Notes: generated by a model from the sequence alone, not told the origin. 64,000 nt of DNA from Senecio squalidus (GCA_910822075.1 CAJVGC010000001.1:52109066-52173065); one strand, 5' to 3'; numbered from the stretch's first letter, positions 48,701-59,998 are shown. Made by a program: numbers and translations.

Positions 48701-50518
48701 AGTTTGTTTATTCTTACCATCCTATTTAACTTTTCCCTTAGCTAGTGGTTGCCTTTTCTTCTTATGAACCCTACCACCACTGATCGCCAATAGTTGGCTG
48801 GTATCCGATTTCTTGGAAAGGATTTTCTCAAATTCCACGAGCATCGTATGAAGTTCATTGAGATTCTTAGCCCTACCAAGCATATTATAGTGACTTGTAA
48901 ATTCATCAAAACCCTCTGAAATGGAATCGAGAACAATACTAACAGCAATAGATTGATGGTAGGGGTAATTCATCCTTTCCAATCTATCAAAGTAGCTTTT
49001 CATGTTGAGAACATGAGTTTCTATTGGCATCAACATGCTTACACTGATGTAATTTTCGAATCAAGTCATTCAATTCAAGACCGACTTGTTTCTCATACAA
49101 AGTGCGAAGCTCAGTGATTATCTCATCAGGCTACTTATTTTCAAACTACTTTTGAAGTACAGAGGTCATACCGCTGAGCATTGAGCATGCAACTTCATTA
49201 TGACGTTCATACGTTGCATTATAAGTTGCCCAAGTTGCCTCATCATTAGCATCAGCAGGCTCACGAGACATCGGTGTACTAATGACTGGTAAACGTTTCA
49301 TCACTCGTAGAACAATTCTAAGTTGACGAAACCAGTCATTAAATTTTGGTCCAGTAAGTTTTTCGCTTTTGAACATTGTGTTTATTTTTGACATAATCGT
49401 GTTAGATTCGGGATTTTCTACAATTTCTACAAAACAGAAAGAAAGTTCAATTTAGTACTTTCGATAAATTTATTTTTAAGAAAAATCAAAACTCATGGTT
49501 TAATTTCCATTAAGACTAGGATCCAAATGACATAAACACCCGTTGCATCAGTTGATCTGCTAGGAACAAATGTTACTCAAATGGTACGTGACGCTCAATA
49601 ATTGCATTTACCGATGCAATTCCTAGAAATTAGACTTAATGTCAATTTAATGATCAAGAATCAATATGGTGATCATGACATTAATCATGTTTTTCGCATC
49701 TTATTGCCTCGTCGTTAAGGTCTCACCGTTTAACTCGATTTAAGTCGTCCAGCTGAAGACTGCAGATAGTCCACCACCGTCTCACGATGAGTGGTAATCC
49801 ACCTTGGAAACCCTTTACCTACGTCTCACGTAGAACTAACGAGCAAGTACAAGTTTTCTTACCAACATGGATGGCAATTTACTTAATTGCATGGATGACA
49901 AAATATTTCATGTACGAAGAAGCATGCATACAACTTCGTAACATAATTTGTATTTAAAAATTAATACGATTTTGATTACTTTAATAATAATTTTGCATGC
50001 GGCTAGATGTCTAATTCCTATACACCACGTGTATTAATTAAATGTAACATCGTTATTATAAAACCCGTTCGATAGCTCTATTTCAACACGACCAGGTAAG
50101 AACGGTGAGGGTGGTCAGCGCGAAGCATATTAAAAACCGACCTCATTAAGGGTAGAATACTCACAACCGTTCTTGCCTAGACATCGCGTTTTAATAGGTG
50201 AACCTAGTTGGAAATTATACGAATAAGAATTTACAATTAATCATGAATTAGAGATAACACAATGATTTAAAAATTATTTTATAAAATTACACGTTCCGTC
50301 GCTGGAGCATATTACGGCATATTTAACCCAACCAAATGCGTTTTAGAACGTATAACTACAAAATAATTTAAAACCTAGTTTCATAATTCTTTAGTCAATA
50401 TTATTTTATTTTTCGAAAACAACAATTGTCAGTTTAAATTAAACAATAATATCTAAAACTTAAAGAATTAACTACGCAACAAAGTGGGTGTGCCTAATAG
50501 CAAAAATGTCTCTAGGTC

Positions 50519-50595
<77 letters not shown>

Positions 50596-50744
50596 GAAGG
50601 TTAAAATAAAAAGTTTTTAAAATAAAAAGGGTAGGGAGTGATCCTGGCCACTCATTTAGTCAACAAAAAGGGCATCCAAAAAAGTCAACGCGGTGGCATT
50701 TTCGTAATACTTTCCAACTTTCATGCCCTTTTGGTAATTTACAT

Positions 50745-50783
<39 letters not shown>

Positions 50784-51930
50784 CATTTTCCAGATTACTC
50801 CGTTTTTAATCTTTGTGCATACCTATTTCAATCTTTGTGCATCGATTTTCTTGTGCATCGATTTTATCAAAATAACGTGTGTATTGATTATACAAAACAT
50901 ATTCACCGCCGGAAAATCCATCGGAAAATCAATCCACCAAACAAACATCATGTGCATAAAAAAAAAACATATACATAAAAGAAATCAAATGTGCATAAAT
51001 ATCAATCCACCGAAACAAATAAAAACATGTGCACCAGACCGGAAACATGTGCACCAGAAATATATTCACACATAGGTATATAATTTGAATTAAAAAACGA
51101 AATATATTCGCCGCCTGAAACCTGCAACTCCGGCACATTCGCCTGAAACCTGCAACTCCGGCACATTCGCCTGAAACCTGCAACTCCACCACCATCTCCG
51201 CCACAGTCGCCTTCGTCGCCTTTGCCGCCTGAAACCAGCAGCAACAGTCGCCGCCTTCGAATTCATTATAACCTAAAAACACTCACTAAATCACAATTCA
51301 ACAAATTCGAATTGATTACACCAAAAACACGCACTGAAAACACACACAAAAAACACACAGAGTAATAGATTGAGATTAAACTAACCGAGTGATTTACAGT
51401 GAGAGCAGATCGGAGGAGCAGATCGGTGGAGGAGCATATCGGAGGAGCAGAAGCTCGCCGGAGCAGAAGCTCGCCGGAGTGATTTACAGATCGGAGGAGC
51501 AGTAGCACCGGAGTGATTTACAGATCGGAGTGATTTACAGATCGGAGGTTGTTGCTGCCACATATGTGGTGGTAGTGGTAGTGGCTGTTGATGCGGAGGT
51601 TGTTGCATCATCCACTGCTGTTGTTGCGGTGGCGCCGGCGGAGGAAGAAGGCGGCGGAGGAAGAAGACGGCGGAGGAAGAAGGCGCCGGAGGAAAAAGTC
51701 GCCGGATTTTGGGCGGATGAACAGGCGGAGCTACGTTGAGAGAGAGAGAGAGGCGGGCTGCGTTAAGAGAGAGTTTGGTTAGGGTTGATTTGGGGGTTTA
51801 AAAGAAAAGTGTGTTGTCTGACCATTATACCCTTATTGTTATAATTATGAGATTTTTTTCCCCTTGACACGTGTCAACACCATATTCCTTCTTATTCTTT
51901 TTATTTTAAAACTCTTTTTATTATATCCTA

Positions 51931-51971
<41 letters not shown>

Positions 51972-52810
51972 TAATTCTCGTTTCGCTTGGAAACGGACCA
52001 CATACATCCGTTCAAGTAAGCAATTATGGATTGCGTAAGTTTTATAAAATCATCCCGCTGCGGCGCAGTTGCGAAACACTGCGTCGCAATCGAACAACCA
52101 AATAAACCAAACCCCTCCAATTTTTGATGCTTTTAACTAGTTAACTTGAATTACGGTACTATAGGTATATATCTAATCAGATTTTTAAACAACATGCAGG
52201 GGAGGCAATTAAAATCCAACATATAATCAATATTAATAAACGTATAGTTATGTCTAAATGTCAATGTGTATAACCCCGTAGCCTCACATATTTATAGACA
52301 CACATTTTATTTGACGTGTTCAAATACCAGCAGCTTAATATGATTAGAAAACGGCTTAAACTATTTCGTTGTTACATGTAGTGATAACTATTTTTATACA
52401 TTGGAAGACCAGCTATGAGTAAAAATGCACATGTTTAGCAATAAGACCTCATAACAAACACTGAATTCAATAGGGTCCGAGTGAATTTGCACACTATATC
52501 CGTTCATTTTATAGGTCTCGTCTTGATTTCTATTTTTGACAAATAACTATTATCTTGTATTATGTTTTAACTAGCTCATATAGAGGTTGTAACTTGCAGG
52601 AGTTACTATCGATGCACATATGCAGGGTGTAAAGTCCGAAAACATGTGGAAAGGGACGTTTTAGACCCAAAATCTGTTGTGACAACCTACGAAGGCAGAC
52701 ATAAACACGACATTCCTGTATTAGCGAAATCTTCAAGACACATTGAAACGAACTTTAAAACTGAAAGACCGATTCCATTAGAGTTAAAAGAAGAGCAAGT
52801 CACTATATGA
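42786..52810 (+). CDS. Group I WRKY transcription factor (WRKY3/WRKY4-like), four exons
   Basis: Exons 42786-43142, 43323-43771, 43893-44054 and 52600-52810 join in frame to 1179 bp (392 residues plus stop). The N-terminus has M-T-D-Y-M-A-A-E and L-S-P-G-P-M-T-L-V-S-N-F-F-S, typical of WRKY3/4 relatives. The N-terminal WRKY domain reads W-K-K-Y-G-Q-K with zinc ligands C-N-Q-I-N-C and H-N-H. The C-terminal domain has canonical W-R-K-Y-G-Q-K, C-T-Y-A-G-C and H-K-H, and its intron falls after P-R, the conserved position. Family role: nuclear factor that binds W-box DNA, often in defence. Intron 2 uses a GC donor. Intron 3 is 8545 bp and full of transposons. The start could also be a later in-frame ATG (M-A-A-E). 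Confidence 0.88.
44130..45540 (-). repeat. C4 3' LTR and 3' region
   Basis: Shares 44130-44230 and 44600-44705 with 52160-52338 in the same order. Candidate LTR start TGTCAAACAACATG at 44156. 44700-45540 has no partner in the window and no ORF. Confidence 0.5.
45856..46911 (-). pseudogene. C4 reverse transcriptase and RNase H start
   Basis: A long open stretch: W-N-L-V-D-R-P-P, K-W-L-F-K-I-K, K-A-R-L-V-E-K-G-F-T-Q, I-W-K-M-D-V-K-A-T-F-L-N-G, I-Y-G-L-K-Q-A-P-R-S-W, catalytic L-Y-V-D-D-I-L-I-M-G and V-G-S-I-M-Y. RT is intact; RNase H breaks after S-G-N-H-E-D-D-L, with remnants to about 45600 (the D-A-V-F-E end and the S-T-I-E-S-E-Y-I-A part are shifted). Confidence 0.85.
47043..47990 (-). pseudogene. 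C4 integrase, broken
   Basis: Core with G-P-F-R-H-A-S-K-N and Y-I-A-T-F-T-D-D-F-S-R-Y-G in 47990-47697. A stop region follows, then M-M-N-L-K-T-L-P-L-S-F-W (47584-47339) and G-Y-Y-F-Y-N-P (47321-47043). A run of about 13 C (G on the element strand) at 47139-47151 shifts the frame after H-Q-L-G-G-G-G. Confidence 0.8.
48430..48720 (-). pseudogene. C4 zinc knuckle and protease remnants
   Basis: On the minus strand C-H-H-C-G-M-V-G-H-W-K-R-S-C (CX2CX4HX4C) near 48640-48590, then D-T-G-C-G-T-H-I-C-N near 48480-48450, the Copia protease active site. 47991-48429 has pre-integrase remnants in broken frames. Confidence 0.7.
48722..49394 (-). pseudogene. C4 gag
   Basis: ATG at 49394 (M-S-K-I-N-T-M-F). 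F-N-D-W-F-R-Q-L-R-I-V-L, a shift near 49140, then L-N-M-K-S-Y-F-D-R-L-E-R-M and L-H-T-M-L-V-E-F-E (UBN2-like). A stop at 48722 precedes the zinc knuckle. Confidence 0.75.
49395..50519 (-). other. C4 5' leader, non-coding
   Basis: No ORF. Contains a repeated CGTCTCACG element near 49780-49840. No initiator tRNA-Met type PBS was found. Confidence 0.4.
50520..50593. repeat. (TA)n microsatellite, left flank of TIR element
   Basis: 37 uninterrupted TA units; a second TA array lies on the other side of the insertion at 51935-51967. Confidence 0.97.
50594..51934. mobile_element. Non-autonomous TIR element inserted in a TA microsatellite
   Basis: The left end GGGAAGGTTAAAATAAAAAG... and the reverse complement of the right end (GAATTAGGATATAATAAAAAG...) align over about 40 bp, imperfectly. 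Both sides are flanked by TA repeats. The interior has a poly-T of about 34 bp (50750-50783), a 28-bp unit repeated near 51110-51185 (GAAACCTGCAACTCCGGCAC), repeats of GATTTACAGATCGGAG at 51400-51550 and a GC-rich exon-like part 51540-51760. No transposase. Superfamily not assigned. Confidence 0.55.
51381..51700 (-). pseudogene. Captured exon-like fragment, Pro/Gln-rich
   Basis: On the minus strand a frame reads P-P-P-A-P-P-Q-Q-Q-Q-W-M-M-Q-Q-P-P-H-Q-Q-P and continues to H-M-W-Q-Q-Q-P-P-I, then dissolves into repeats. It resembles the low-complexity N-terminus of RBP45/47-type RNA-binding proteins, but low complexity makes the match weak. Upstream is a CT-rich stretch like a plant 5' UTR. Probably host sequence picked up by the TIR element. 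Confidence 0.3.
51935..51967. repeat. (TA)n microsatellite, right flank of TIR element
   Basis: About 16 TA units directly after the right inverted repeat. Confidence 0.95.
52160..52338 (-). repeat. C4 5' LTR remnant with internal deletion
   Basis: Matches 44130-44230 and then 44600-44705 with the ~370 bp between them missing. It ends at CAGCTT, 260 bp before WRKY exon 4. Confidence 0.65.
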
Positions 52811-53295
52811 GCTCAAGTTCACATTGAAAGCTTATTCTTGATTTATGATGTACGCCTCGGTTTTCTTTTCGAAGTGTTAGCAATATGAGAGTATGTATTA
52901 ATAGTTCGAAGACGACAACTCCTCACTCTTGCAAATGGTGAACTATTTATTATGTGTTGCTTAATGCAAGGGCAACAAACTTTGAATATTTTATGGTTCT
53001 AATTGCCTATATTTATTTGAATTGAAAAATCAAATTCTATAATTGGAAATAATCACCAATCAAAATGTATATCTTTCTTTTATAGCTATCGAAGGTAAAA
53101 GTTTATAGGGATTTTCTAATATGTGTCCACAAAGCACATATTACCCACGAAGAGAGGAAAAAAGGAAAGCGGCAACAGCATCTTGTTTTCTCGAAAACAG
53201 GTTGTAATTGTCAAAATTTCATTCTCCTACCCCGGTGGGGTGGGGTACCCGAAATCTGTCGATTCATTTGACAGATTTTTGGGGGACAATTATAA

Positions 53296-55649
53296 ATGGG
53301 ATGCATCAATTCAAAAAATGTTGCTACAAAATTTAACTCACCAATTCGTGATCCGTCTATCATTATTCATAATAATAATAATGTCAATTCATCTTCATTG
53401 GCAAAAAAATCTCAAAATCATAATCATACTTTTAAGCCATTGGAAAAGATTAAAGAGCAAACACAAGATGATAAAACCAATACCAAAAATGTTAATGCTA
53501 AAACAGAAGATATACATTCAAATAAACATTTCAAACGATTAGGAATTAGCATTCGGTTAAAAAGATCAAGTGAAGCTGAACACGTTGCAGCTGGTTGGCC
53601 CGGCTGGCTTACTGCCGTTGCAGGTGAAGCTGTTGATGGTTGGGTTCCTTTGAAATCAGAAAACTTTCAAAAGTTGGAAAAGGTATATACCACCATTTTT
53701 GGATTATTCTAGTTACGATATTTATTTCAGATTAAATATTCTTTTGGTTTCTTCTTTACGCGTAGATTGGAGAAGGTACATATAGCAACGTCTACTGTGC
53801 TCGTGATCTTCAAACTGGTAGAACAATGGCTCTAAAAAAGGTTCTGTTTAGCAATCTTCAACCAGAGAGTGTAAGTTTTATGGCTCGAGAAATAAACATT
53901 CTTCGAAGACTTGACCATCCAAATATTATGAAACTGGAAGGCATAACTATATCAAAGTTATCATGATTCATGTAGTATTTATTTGGTTTTCGAGTATATG
54001 GAGCATGATCTCTCCGGACTCTTATCATCTCCTGATGTCAAGTTTACGGATTCACAGGTTTTATTCTATCTTACATATTATTGTGGTGGAATTTAGTGGT
54101 TTTGTAATCATAGTTAACACATTAGTTACTTATTAACAGATTAAATGTTTTATGTGGCAATATTGAAAGGAATAGAACATTGTCACTCGCGAGGCGTATT
54201 ACATCGTGACATTAAGTCTTCCAATATTTTGATTAATAACGAAGGGGTTTTGAAGATTGCGGATTTTGGTCTTGCAAATTTCTTCAATCCTAGAAACAAA
54301 CAGCAACTTACTAACCGTGTAGTGACCTTGTGGTATCGTCCACCTGAACTTCTTTTGGGGTCCACAAGCTACGGGACGTATGTTGATATGTGGAGTGTGG
54401 GGTGTGTTTTTGCGGAGCTTTTCGAAGGCAGACCAATTCTTAATGGGAGAACTGAAGTTGAACAATTGCACAAGATATTTAAGCTATGTGGTACTCCATC
54501 CGATGAGTATTGGAAGAAATCCCGGCTTCCTCTTGCAGCAATGTTTAGACCTCATCATGCTTATGAAAGCGGTCTCCGAGAAAGGTGTAAAGAACTACCG
54601 AGAAGTGCAGTTGATCTTATCTACACACTTCTTTCAGTAGAACCTGAGAAACAGCTAGATCCGCCCTTCAAGCTGAGGTAATGCTTGTCTTTGAATAACA
54701 ATAAGCATTCTTGCTATTCCTTATAAGAATCAGTTAGTTGGTTGTTTGTTTCATTAATTTATTCTAATTGTGCGTGTTGGTGTTTTTATCGATTAGTACT
54801 TCTATACGAAACCTTATTCTTGTGATCCTGCAAGTATGCCAACGTATCCACCCAACAAAGAGATTGATGCAAAGTTCCGCGAGGAGGCATCGAGGTGGGT
54901 AATTATACCTTCAAATTATAATTTTCTACAATAATATAGTTTTTGTAATCGTATTAATGCACTTATTTGTAGATAACATAAAAAAAATATACAAAAAGTT
55001 TTGATCCTTTATCCAACCTATTTCGACATGTATCAAAATACTCATTTTGTCCCTTTACCCAACCTGACGATTTTCCAACATGATAATGAAATCATATTTT
55101 TCGGATTATGGTTTCAGAAAAAAGGTTGGTGGGAGAGAACGGGCATCTGGATGTTCAAGAAACTCAAGAAAAGTATTTAAACTCGTTCCAGAAGGCAAGG
55201 ACATGCATTTTCATCAATCAAGAGACTCCGTCAATTCAAAAGCAGCATATGACACAGTATCAGATGATTCCCTAACAACAGAAGCTTCGCAAACCGACAG
55301 CATTTGCACCCTCCCTGCACAAGCTAACAGTAGCTTTTTGTGGGAAACAAAAAGGCAAGAGCATTTGAAAAGACATCAAAGTCTTATGAAGCCTGATTCT
55401 ATCTGTTCCACTGAAGTATACGACCCTCGTGCACCATATGTAAGTCATTTTTTAAATACTACGATTTCTACTTTGTATTCTAAGATATATATGATCACTA
55501 AAAATTATTATTTTAGTATATTTCTAAATACGTTTTTGTTAATAGGACAGGACAACCAAAAGAATGAAAGGTTTCGACATTCGGGGCTGATGCTAAGTCA
55601 ATCACATAGCGATGATGCGAGGCTACTTGACTATTACACCCGATGTTAG
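53296..55649 (+). pseudogene. CDK-like Ser/Thr kinase (At1g54610-type family), broken in three places
   Basis: Six exons by homology: 53296-53682, about 53767-54057, 54140-54683, 54797-54894, 55118-55439, 55546-55649. The start M-G-C-I-N-S-K is a myristoylation/palmitoylation-type signal seen in this family. Then A-E-H-V-A-A-G-W-P-G-W-L, the glycine loop I-G-E-G-T-Y-S-N-V-Y, A-L-K-K-V, H-C-H-S-R-G-V-L-H-R-D-I-K, A-D-F-G-L-A-N and W-Y-R-P-P-E-L-L-L. Breaks: a TGA at 53964 caused by an extra 7 bp (ATTCATG repeated); a one-base loss near 54160 before H-C-H-S; a shift near 54650 before the A-R-S-A-L-Q-A-E part. All catalytic motifs are otherwise kept, so it is a young pseudogene or has assembly errors. 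Confidence 0.75.
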
Positions 55650-57960
55650 TAGATCCCGTTTTCTCTAGGGGTACAAAAACTTGTCTTGTTTTTTTTCTTT
55701 TCTTTTCATCAATTAGAATGCAGAAGTGTACTAGCTCATGAAACAGAGGAGGGTAACAAAAGGGTAGAAGAGACATTTGAATTAAAGGCAGCATACATGA
55801 AGAATATATAGGGTTGGGTAGATGGATTGATTAGGCAACTCATGGAACATGAAAGCTCAATTTTGTGTAAAGCTCAAATATTTGTTCTCATGTCATATTT
55901 TTGTGTCATACGGCTAGAACAAAAATCTAATGTTCCATTACAATTTCTAGAGGGTGTAGATGCATTGAGCTACACAAGTTTTTATGTTTCGATGGTTGCC
56001 CTAAACATGTTTGACCGAAACGTGAAGCTAATTTTATAAATGAGTTCAAGTTCGAGTTTCACAATTAACAAACCTAGTATTTATCCAATTACATAAATTA
56101 TATACTTAGGTCTCTTTGATTATCGGCTTCCCCTGTATATACTTCTTCCCACCTCTTTTCCCATATGGGTTGTTTTTTTTTAATTTTTTCGGTTAGAAGG
56201 TTCCCAAATAGTAACATGTGTCGTTTTCTACAAATAGTTCAAGGTCGAGCAGTTAAAGTTTCAGATTTTTGTTCACATCATTGTGTTGAGGCTCAAGTAT
56301 GTGATTCAGGTTGTTGGTATTGCTACCAGCAGTTATCGTAACCATCGAAACATATAAGATGCACATAAATGCCTTTCACCTCCATTTTTCAGCATTTTCG
56401 TTTTCGTTGTTCATATGTTTATAACCTTTGTCTTAGTTTTTAAAGATAACTATAAATTAAATCCTTTATATCCAACTTTACCATTTTCTGAACTTTTTCT
56501 TTTTACAATTATAAATTTCAACTTTTTTTCACAACTTTTTTTTGTTAAAATTCATCCCACAACACACCTTTTAATATTATCTCAAAACAAAAAGACTCAA
56601 ATCTACTAATCGTAAAATTATGAAAAATTTAGTGACTACATAAATTTTAATATCTAGAAAAAAAAATACATTTGGTCAAACCTGAAAAACTTACTAAAGT
56701 CAAATACTCAGATCTGAAACAAAAATGAGTTTATCAACTTGAGCTTATGACTTTAAATAAGCCATAAGCTCAGCTTTATAAGTTCATAAGTCGGAAAAAA
56801 TGAGCTTATGAAAAATTACATGCTCGTAAGCCCGTTTAATAAGCCCAAACAAACACCCCTAATATTCAAAAACAAATTAAAATCATAGTAATTAATCGAT
56901 AATTAAGTGCAAAAAAAAGAAGGAAAAGTGTAGGGAAATCATATCGCCATTTTTGCAGATCAAAAGCAAAAAAGCAGACATGGAATCCCAAACACGAACA
57001 AGCAGTAGTATAATGTTGTTCTGTGTTTTTTAATGTTTAATTTACGCCAATCGCACTTAAGAAAGTGCGTCACGATTAGGGAACCTTATTCTCCGTGTAA
57101 ATACCACGCCACCCCTTCGTTTACGGGATAAGCGCTCGGCCTATGGCGATACATTTTTAGCCACAATTCCTTCATCTCTTGCTAATTTATAGGAAACCCT
57201 AATTGATTGTTTTCCTCTTTTACTCCCTTCTTACTTTCTGATATAACTTATACGTCCTTTATGTTTTAGAATACTCACAGAAAGAGATCTTTAAACTTAT
57301 TTCTACTTTTAGAATATTAAAAGTTAAATGTTGGTGCAAAGAAATGATTTAAAAACCGGGCCGATTCGATTTGGAATCGGTGCCGCGTCAGTCGGATATT
57401 GAACGGTTTGATGGAAAGTTATAAACAAGGAAATCGGAATATTCTTCTTCTCGACTTTTTTGATATTTTGTCGTCTTCTTCGACGATTTTTTGGTGAACT
57501 CGAAAAAAACAATATTTTTTATTTATTGTATTCTCCCACAAGTGTACTATCTTTCTCGATTTTCGACTGCATCATCTTCTCCAACGACTTACTTTTTCAG
57601 CTTGACTTACACCTAGTTTGACCTTTTGTCCAATCAGTAGACCAACGTGTCAGTCGGTTCAACTCCAAATCCATGTTTCAAAACATTAGTACCGTTTCAT
57701 TATAAAAGTTTAAAAAGTCATTTAATCACATATATTTTTTTTCGTTATTACACTTTGTTTATTATGTTTAACTATAAAATACGTAAAAGATGTTATTTTA
57801 CTTTGTTAGATGCATTTTACGCATCTATTTATGCACGTTTATTCCCGTAATTTATCGCATTTTCCGTAAATAAACTAGCATATTTGTTGCAATTCGTGAT
57901 TCCAAATTACATTTAGAATATATGATACTTCACCACTTTAATGTTAATTTGTAGGCTTTA
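55650..57960. other. Intergenic region, AT-rich
   Basis: No supported gene. 56720-56860 repeats AAGCTTATGA/CATAAGCTCA and ends AAACAAACACCCCTA, the look of a small hAT-like non-autonomous element, but no clear ends were found. 57000-57250 is somewhat richer in GC without an ORF. Confidence 0.35.
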
Positions 57961-59154
57961 AAGTTGGGACAAGAACGGGAGCCGGAAACGCGAGAAAAAG
58001 GCGACGAAATTTTTTTGCCCAATTAGTACCCGCCTCGTTCGGGTTTGTGTCTATGGGTACACTCTCCCGGGCCTTCTCTGCTGCTGATGTTTGAGTATTC
58101 ACAAGACCCGCCGGGGTGTGGATCCATATACAAAGGACCCGCTCGGGCTCAATCTGGGTACATTGCTCAAAACCTTCTCATCTCAAATGTTGAAAACCGC
58201 CAGGTATTTTAATGAAAGGATCTTATGATGACCCGCCCGGGTTCTGTTTGTGAAGGGAGTTCACCCACCTGGTTCACTATACCCGCTGGGGCTTGGTTCC
58301 TTTGTAACGACCCGCCAGGGTCTTCACCTAAAAGTTCGGATTTTGGTTATTTTCAGTTTCTAGCATGATTTAAACCGCTTTTATTATCACTTTTAATTAT
58401 ATTTTTCATTAGAACACGATTGGGAACAATTATTATAATTGTCAAGTCCTAAATTCATCATTTTGACAACGAATTCGGCGTTTGTAAGCATTCGAAACCC
58501 GAATTAATGTCTTTTTGTATGTTTATTATCGTAATGCTTGGCGAATTTCTTTGTATTCGGTTCCATGTTAAACTTGATTATGTCTTTTAAATAATGAATT
58601 GATGTTTCTTTATGTTTATTTAGTGATTGTGATTTATTTTACGGTTAATATTATATCATTTTTTAACTTTAATTGATCACCTAGGTTGAGTATTTGATTA
58701 ACTGTTGTTATAATTAGGTTTTAAAATCCTTAGTTGTTTTATAATCTAATAACAAGTAACAAAACATTGTTTGCTCAATGTTAACACCCAATCACACAAT
58801 TACTACATTTCTAAGCTTATGTTAAACGGTAATTGTTGTTTAGAAAGTTTACACAAAACGTTAATGCTATTTTCGATTCATTTCTAAGAGCTTGTTTAGA
58901 CTTGAATTAATAAATTAGGTTTGTATTGAAGAGCTTGTTTTGATATAAACAAATTGGTAAACAAAAGCTGTTTAAGCTGGTTAATGTCTTTTTATCTAAA
59001 CTTGAATAGATATAAACTAAATGCTTGTTTAAAACATCATTTCATGATTAAGTGACATAGTTGTAAAAGTCGAAAGTGGAACCGAATCGTTTTCATATTA
59101 TTGTTTACTTAGCTAATTCTTATTTGCAATTAGTTTATTTAATCATCAACTAAC

Positions 59155-59197
<43 letters not shown>

Positions 59198-59480
59198 TCT
59201 TTTTGTTACGATTAACTACTTGTTTTAAAAGACCAAGAATATAAATACTTTTATCACGCGTCCTTTGGGTTCGATCCCTACTTGCTTTATATTACGTTTT
59301 AGTATAATGTAGTGGGTAAGAAATCATATTATTTCATTTGTAACCGGTGTGACAAACCGTGTTAACAGACTTATTTATAACAAAAGAGTTGAAACTAACA
59401 AATAATCTTTATAATTAGTTTTCTTAGGAATAATTTTTCCGTATTTCTGTAGAATTTTATTATTACGATCTTAAAAATAC
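57961..59480. repeat. Athila-like LTR debris with GC palindromes and a C40 run
   Basis: 58026-58325 holds about eight imperfect palindromes of the type GACCCGCCNGGGTC. The stretch CCTTTGGGTTCGATCCCTACTT at about 59262-59283 followed by TAGTATAATGTAGTGG resembles the end of Athila-type LTRs (family recall). A run of 40 C lies at 59156-59195. No ORF, PBS or target duplication was found, so this is a solo LTR or a fragment. Confidence 0.45.
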
Positions 59481-59998
59481 TAGCATAAAACATGGTTTGG
59501 AAAAACAAAGGACACATCTATGGCTCGATGCATACAACTATAGGAGGGTACCTCAACTATTCAACTTGTTATTAAGTTAATCAAACTCTTAAAACTATCA
59601 CCCAATTACCTATTTGATTTCATTTATACTAAATCGGACAAAAAAACATCATATGACAAGATAACCTTATAAACTTAGAGAAAACAAAATTATGTTTTTC
59701 AGTTATTCTTCAGCTTTTAACTATTAAGTAGTGTCAAACAAATGTCTAGGTGGAACAATTTTGCTGAGAAAGATACTTAAACTCTTTGGAAGCTATCTTC
59801 GATTACTACATCAGTTTCAATGACCTGAAGCCTCTCAAAGGAATGCAAGATTTACAGTTTAAACCATTTACAAAAAGAATTAACCATATCTAAGTTTTTG
59901 ACATTTATATGGTAAAAATGTATGACCTTTTTTTCTAACTTTGTGCAGGATCTAAGGACATAAAAACCTTCGTTTTCGATTCACCCAATGAACGTGTG

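Larger units (their letters stand above)
44156..52338 (-). mobile_element. Copia element C4 within WRKY intron 3
   Basis: Minus-strand gag (49394-48722), protease and zinc knuckle (48720-48430), integrase (47990-47339), RT-RNase H (46911-45856). Related terminal sequences lie at 44130-44700 and 52160-52338 (AAACAACATGCAG and ACACATTTTATTTGACGTGT shared), consistent with 3' and 5' LTRs, the right one with an internal deletion. The element is degenerate and has a further TIR element in its 5' leader. Exact borders and target duplication were not resolved. Confidence 0.65.

Noticed and set aside
50929..51611. Minus-strand ORFs with C-R-S-C-R-F-Q and S-L-R-S-V-N-H-S-G repeats
   Set aside because: They come from internal tandem repeats of the TIR element; no start context or domain.
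53123..53542. Overlapping plus-strand ORF starting at 53123
   Set aside because: It is a different frame over kinase exon 1; the M-G-C frame from 53296 matches the family.
57324..57512. Short basic ORF (R-R-R-R-Q-N-I-K-K)
   Set aside because: Low complexity, in AT-rich intergenic DNA, with no neighbour or homology support.
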